From Planctomycetia bacterium (GTDB lineage Bacteria > Planctomycetota > UBA1135 > UBA2386): DNA of 43,793 nucleotides. This document shows positions 43,033-43,793 of this stretch, in pieces (the stretch's first letter is position 1; every line of letters begins with the position of its first letter). Both the position numbers and the translations under genes were made by a program. The notes beneath the pieces were generated by a model. That model was not told the DNA's origin, made no database searches, and was given only the letters and a program-made list of their open reading frames with translations. The DNA lies in contig SXPB01000045.1 of the NCBI GenBank assembly GCA_005776475.1, positions 1-43,793 of the forward strand, given 5' to 3'.

Positions 43033-43793
43033 ATGCCCCTGTCGCAAGACCAGCTCACCCGCATCAAGACCCTGCGCGGGCTGTTTCTCGACGAGGGCCG
43101 CCCCGGCCTCGCGTTGCCCGACTACTGGCGCGACACGCAGGACCTCGCCGCCTACGACACGCTGCTCGCCGCGCGCATCGGCTGGAAGTGGAATGCGGTC
43201 CTCGCCGAATGCCGCGCCCGCGGCCTGCCGCACGATCCGCAGGCGGTCGTGCTCGACTTCGGCTGCGGCACCGGCATCGCCGCGCGCCGCTACCTCGCCC
43301 ACTTCCCCGCCGGCGAAGTGCTGTGCCACGACCGCTCGCCCAAGGCCCGCACGTTCGCCATGCAACGCCTGCTGGCGGAAGCACCGACGGTGAAGGCACG
43401 CCCCACCGCCAGCATCGACGGCCTGGCGCCCGACGTGCTGCTGGTGAGCCACGTGCTCGGTGAACTCGACGAAGCGGGCGGGGCTGCACTGCGGGCCCTG
43501 ATCGCGCGCTCACACACTGTCATCCTTGTCGATCCGGGCAGCCGCACCGTTTCGCGCGCGCTGTCGACGCTGCGCGACGAACTGCGCGGCAGCTTCCACG
43601 TGGTCGCGCCGTGCCCGCATGCCGAAGCGTGCCCGGCGTTGGCGAGCCCAACCGACTGGTGCCACTTCTTCGCCGAACCGCCGCCGGAAGTGTTCACCAG
43701 CGGCGAATGGGTGCGCACGGCGCGCGACGTCGGCATCGACCTGCGCGCACTGCCGTACTCGTTCTTGGCGTTGTCGAAGACGCCGGCGACCAC
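43033..43793 (+). CDS. Rsm22-like SAM-dependent methyltransferase, 5' part
   Basis: Open from ATG 43033 to the window edge (253 residues visible). LDFGCGTGIAARRYL is the SAM-binding loop, SHVLGELDEAG follows the Rsm22 pattern, and the cysteine/histidine set APCPHAEACPALA with TDWCHFF is diagnostic of the Rsm22 (mitochondrial-ribosome small-subunit-like) family, which may bind an FeS cluster. The role is in ribosome assembly or rRNA methylation. The C-terminus is outside the window. It diverges from nagB. Confidence 0.85.
   Translation, partial: MPLSQDQLTRIKTLRGLFLDEGRPGLALPDYWRDTQDLAAYDTLLAARIGWKWNAVLAECRARGLPHDPQAVVLDFGCGTGIAARRYLAHFPAGEVLCHDRSPKARTFAMQRLLAEAPTVKARPTASIDGLAPDVLLVSHVLGELDEAGGAALRALIARSHTVILVDPGSRTVSRALSTLRDELRGSFHVVAPCPHAEACPALASPTDWCHFFAEPPPEVFTSGEWVRTARDVGIDLRALPYSFLALSKTPAT

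Overview
The window is a 43.8-kb piece of a GC-rich bacterial chromosome. The gene content points to the Planctomycetota: many secreted proteins and lipoproteins with unusual multidomain architectures, a PrkA/DUF444/SpoVR gene set, an orphan CheR, and a recurring C-terminal module on unrelated exported enzymes. The assignment rests on gene content only; there is no rRNA or tRNA in the window.

Layout, left to right. (1) 1-1812: end of a hydroxypyruvate reductase-type dehydrogenase coupled to a MOFRL-type glycerate 2-kinase. (2) 1963-7792: a translationally coupled three-gene run (Ig-like repeat lipoprotein with a zinc-protease motif, an exported protein, an unusual helix-turn-helix-like protein). 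(3) 7773-11708: PAP2 phosphatase, small hypothetical, a metallopeptidase-esterase fusion, and a gene remnant. (4) 11709-14089: an AA10 LPMO diverging from a predicted SELENOPROTEIN. Its reading frame is interrupted by one in-frame TGA at 13175-13177, followed 11 nt later by a perfect 7-bp hairpin with GU in the loop, the geometry of a bacterial SECIS. This is the most interesting item in the window. (5) 14131-23202: spoVR, yeaH (DUF444) and prkA on the minus strand, with a plus-strand cluster (radical SAM/SPASM, SGNH hydrolase, two GT4-like glycosyltransferases) and a scar of two gene fragments between spoVR and yeaH. (6) 23342-31055: two tandem glutaminyl-cyclase-like M28 proteins, an alpha/beta hydrolase, an EF-hand protein, a transglutaminase-esterase fusion and a secreted peptidylarginine-deiminase-like enzyme. 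(7) 31090-36674: membrane protein, cheR, then the housekeeping run ribH-nusB-ftsY and an O-antigen-ligase-like TPR membrane protein. (8) 36675-43793: a decayed transposase, two small membrane proteins, an SGNH protein, a GH3/beta-lactamase fusion, nagB and the start of an Rsm22-like methyltransferase that runs off the right edge.

Cross-cutting signals. A TANNNT hexamer sits 6-7 nt before the start codon of several genes (ribH, the alpha/beta hydrolase, the first cyclase, the GH3 gene, the selenoprotein's second ATG), suggesting leaderless transcription. A C-terminal beta-rich module closes the LPMO and the deiminase and survives as two orphan fragments. LPMO, GH3 and NagB together suggest use of chitin or peptidoglycan amino sugars. 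The two cyclases, the deiminase and the transglutaminase-like protein suggest heavy modification of exported proteins. These functional links are inferences from family membership and proximity.
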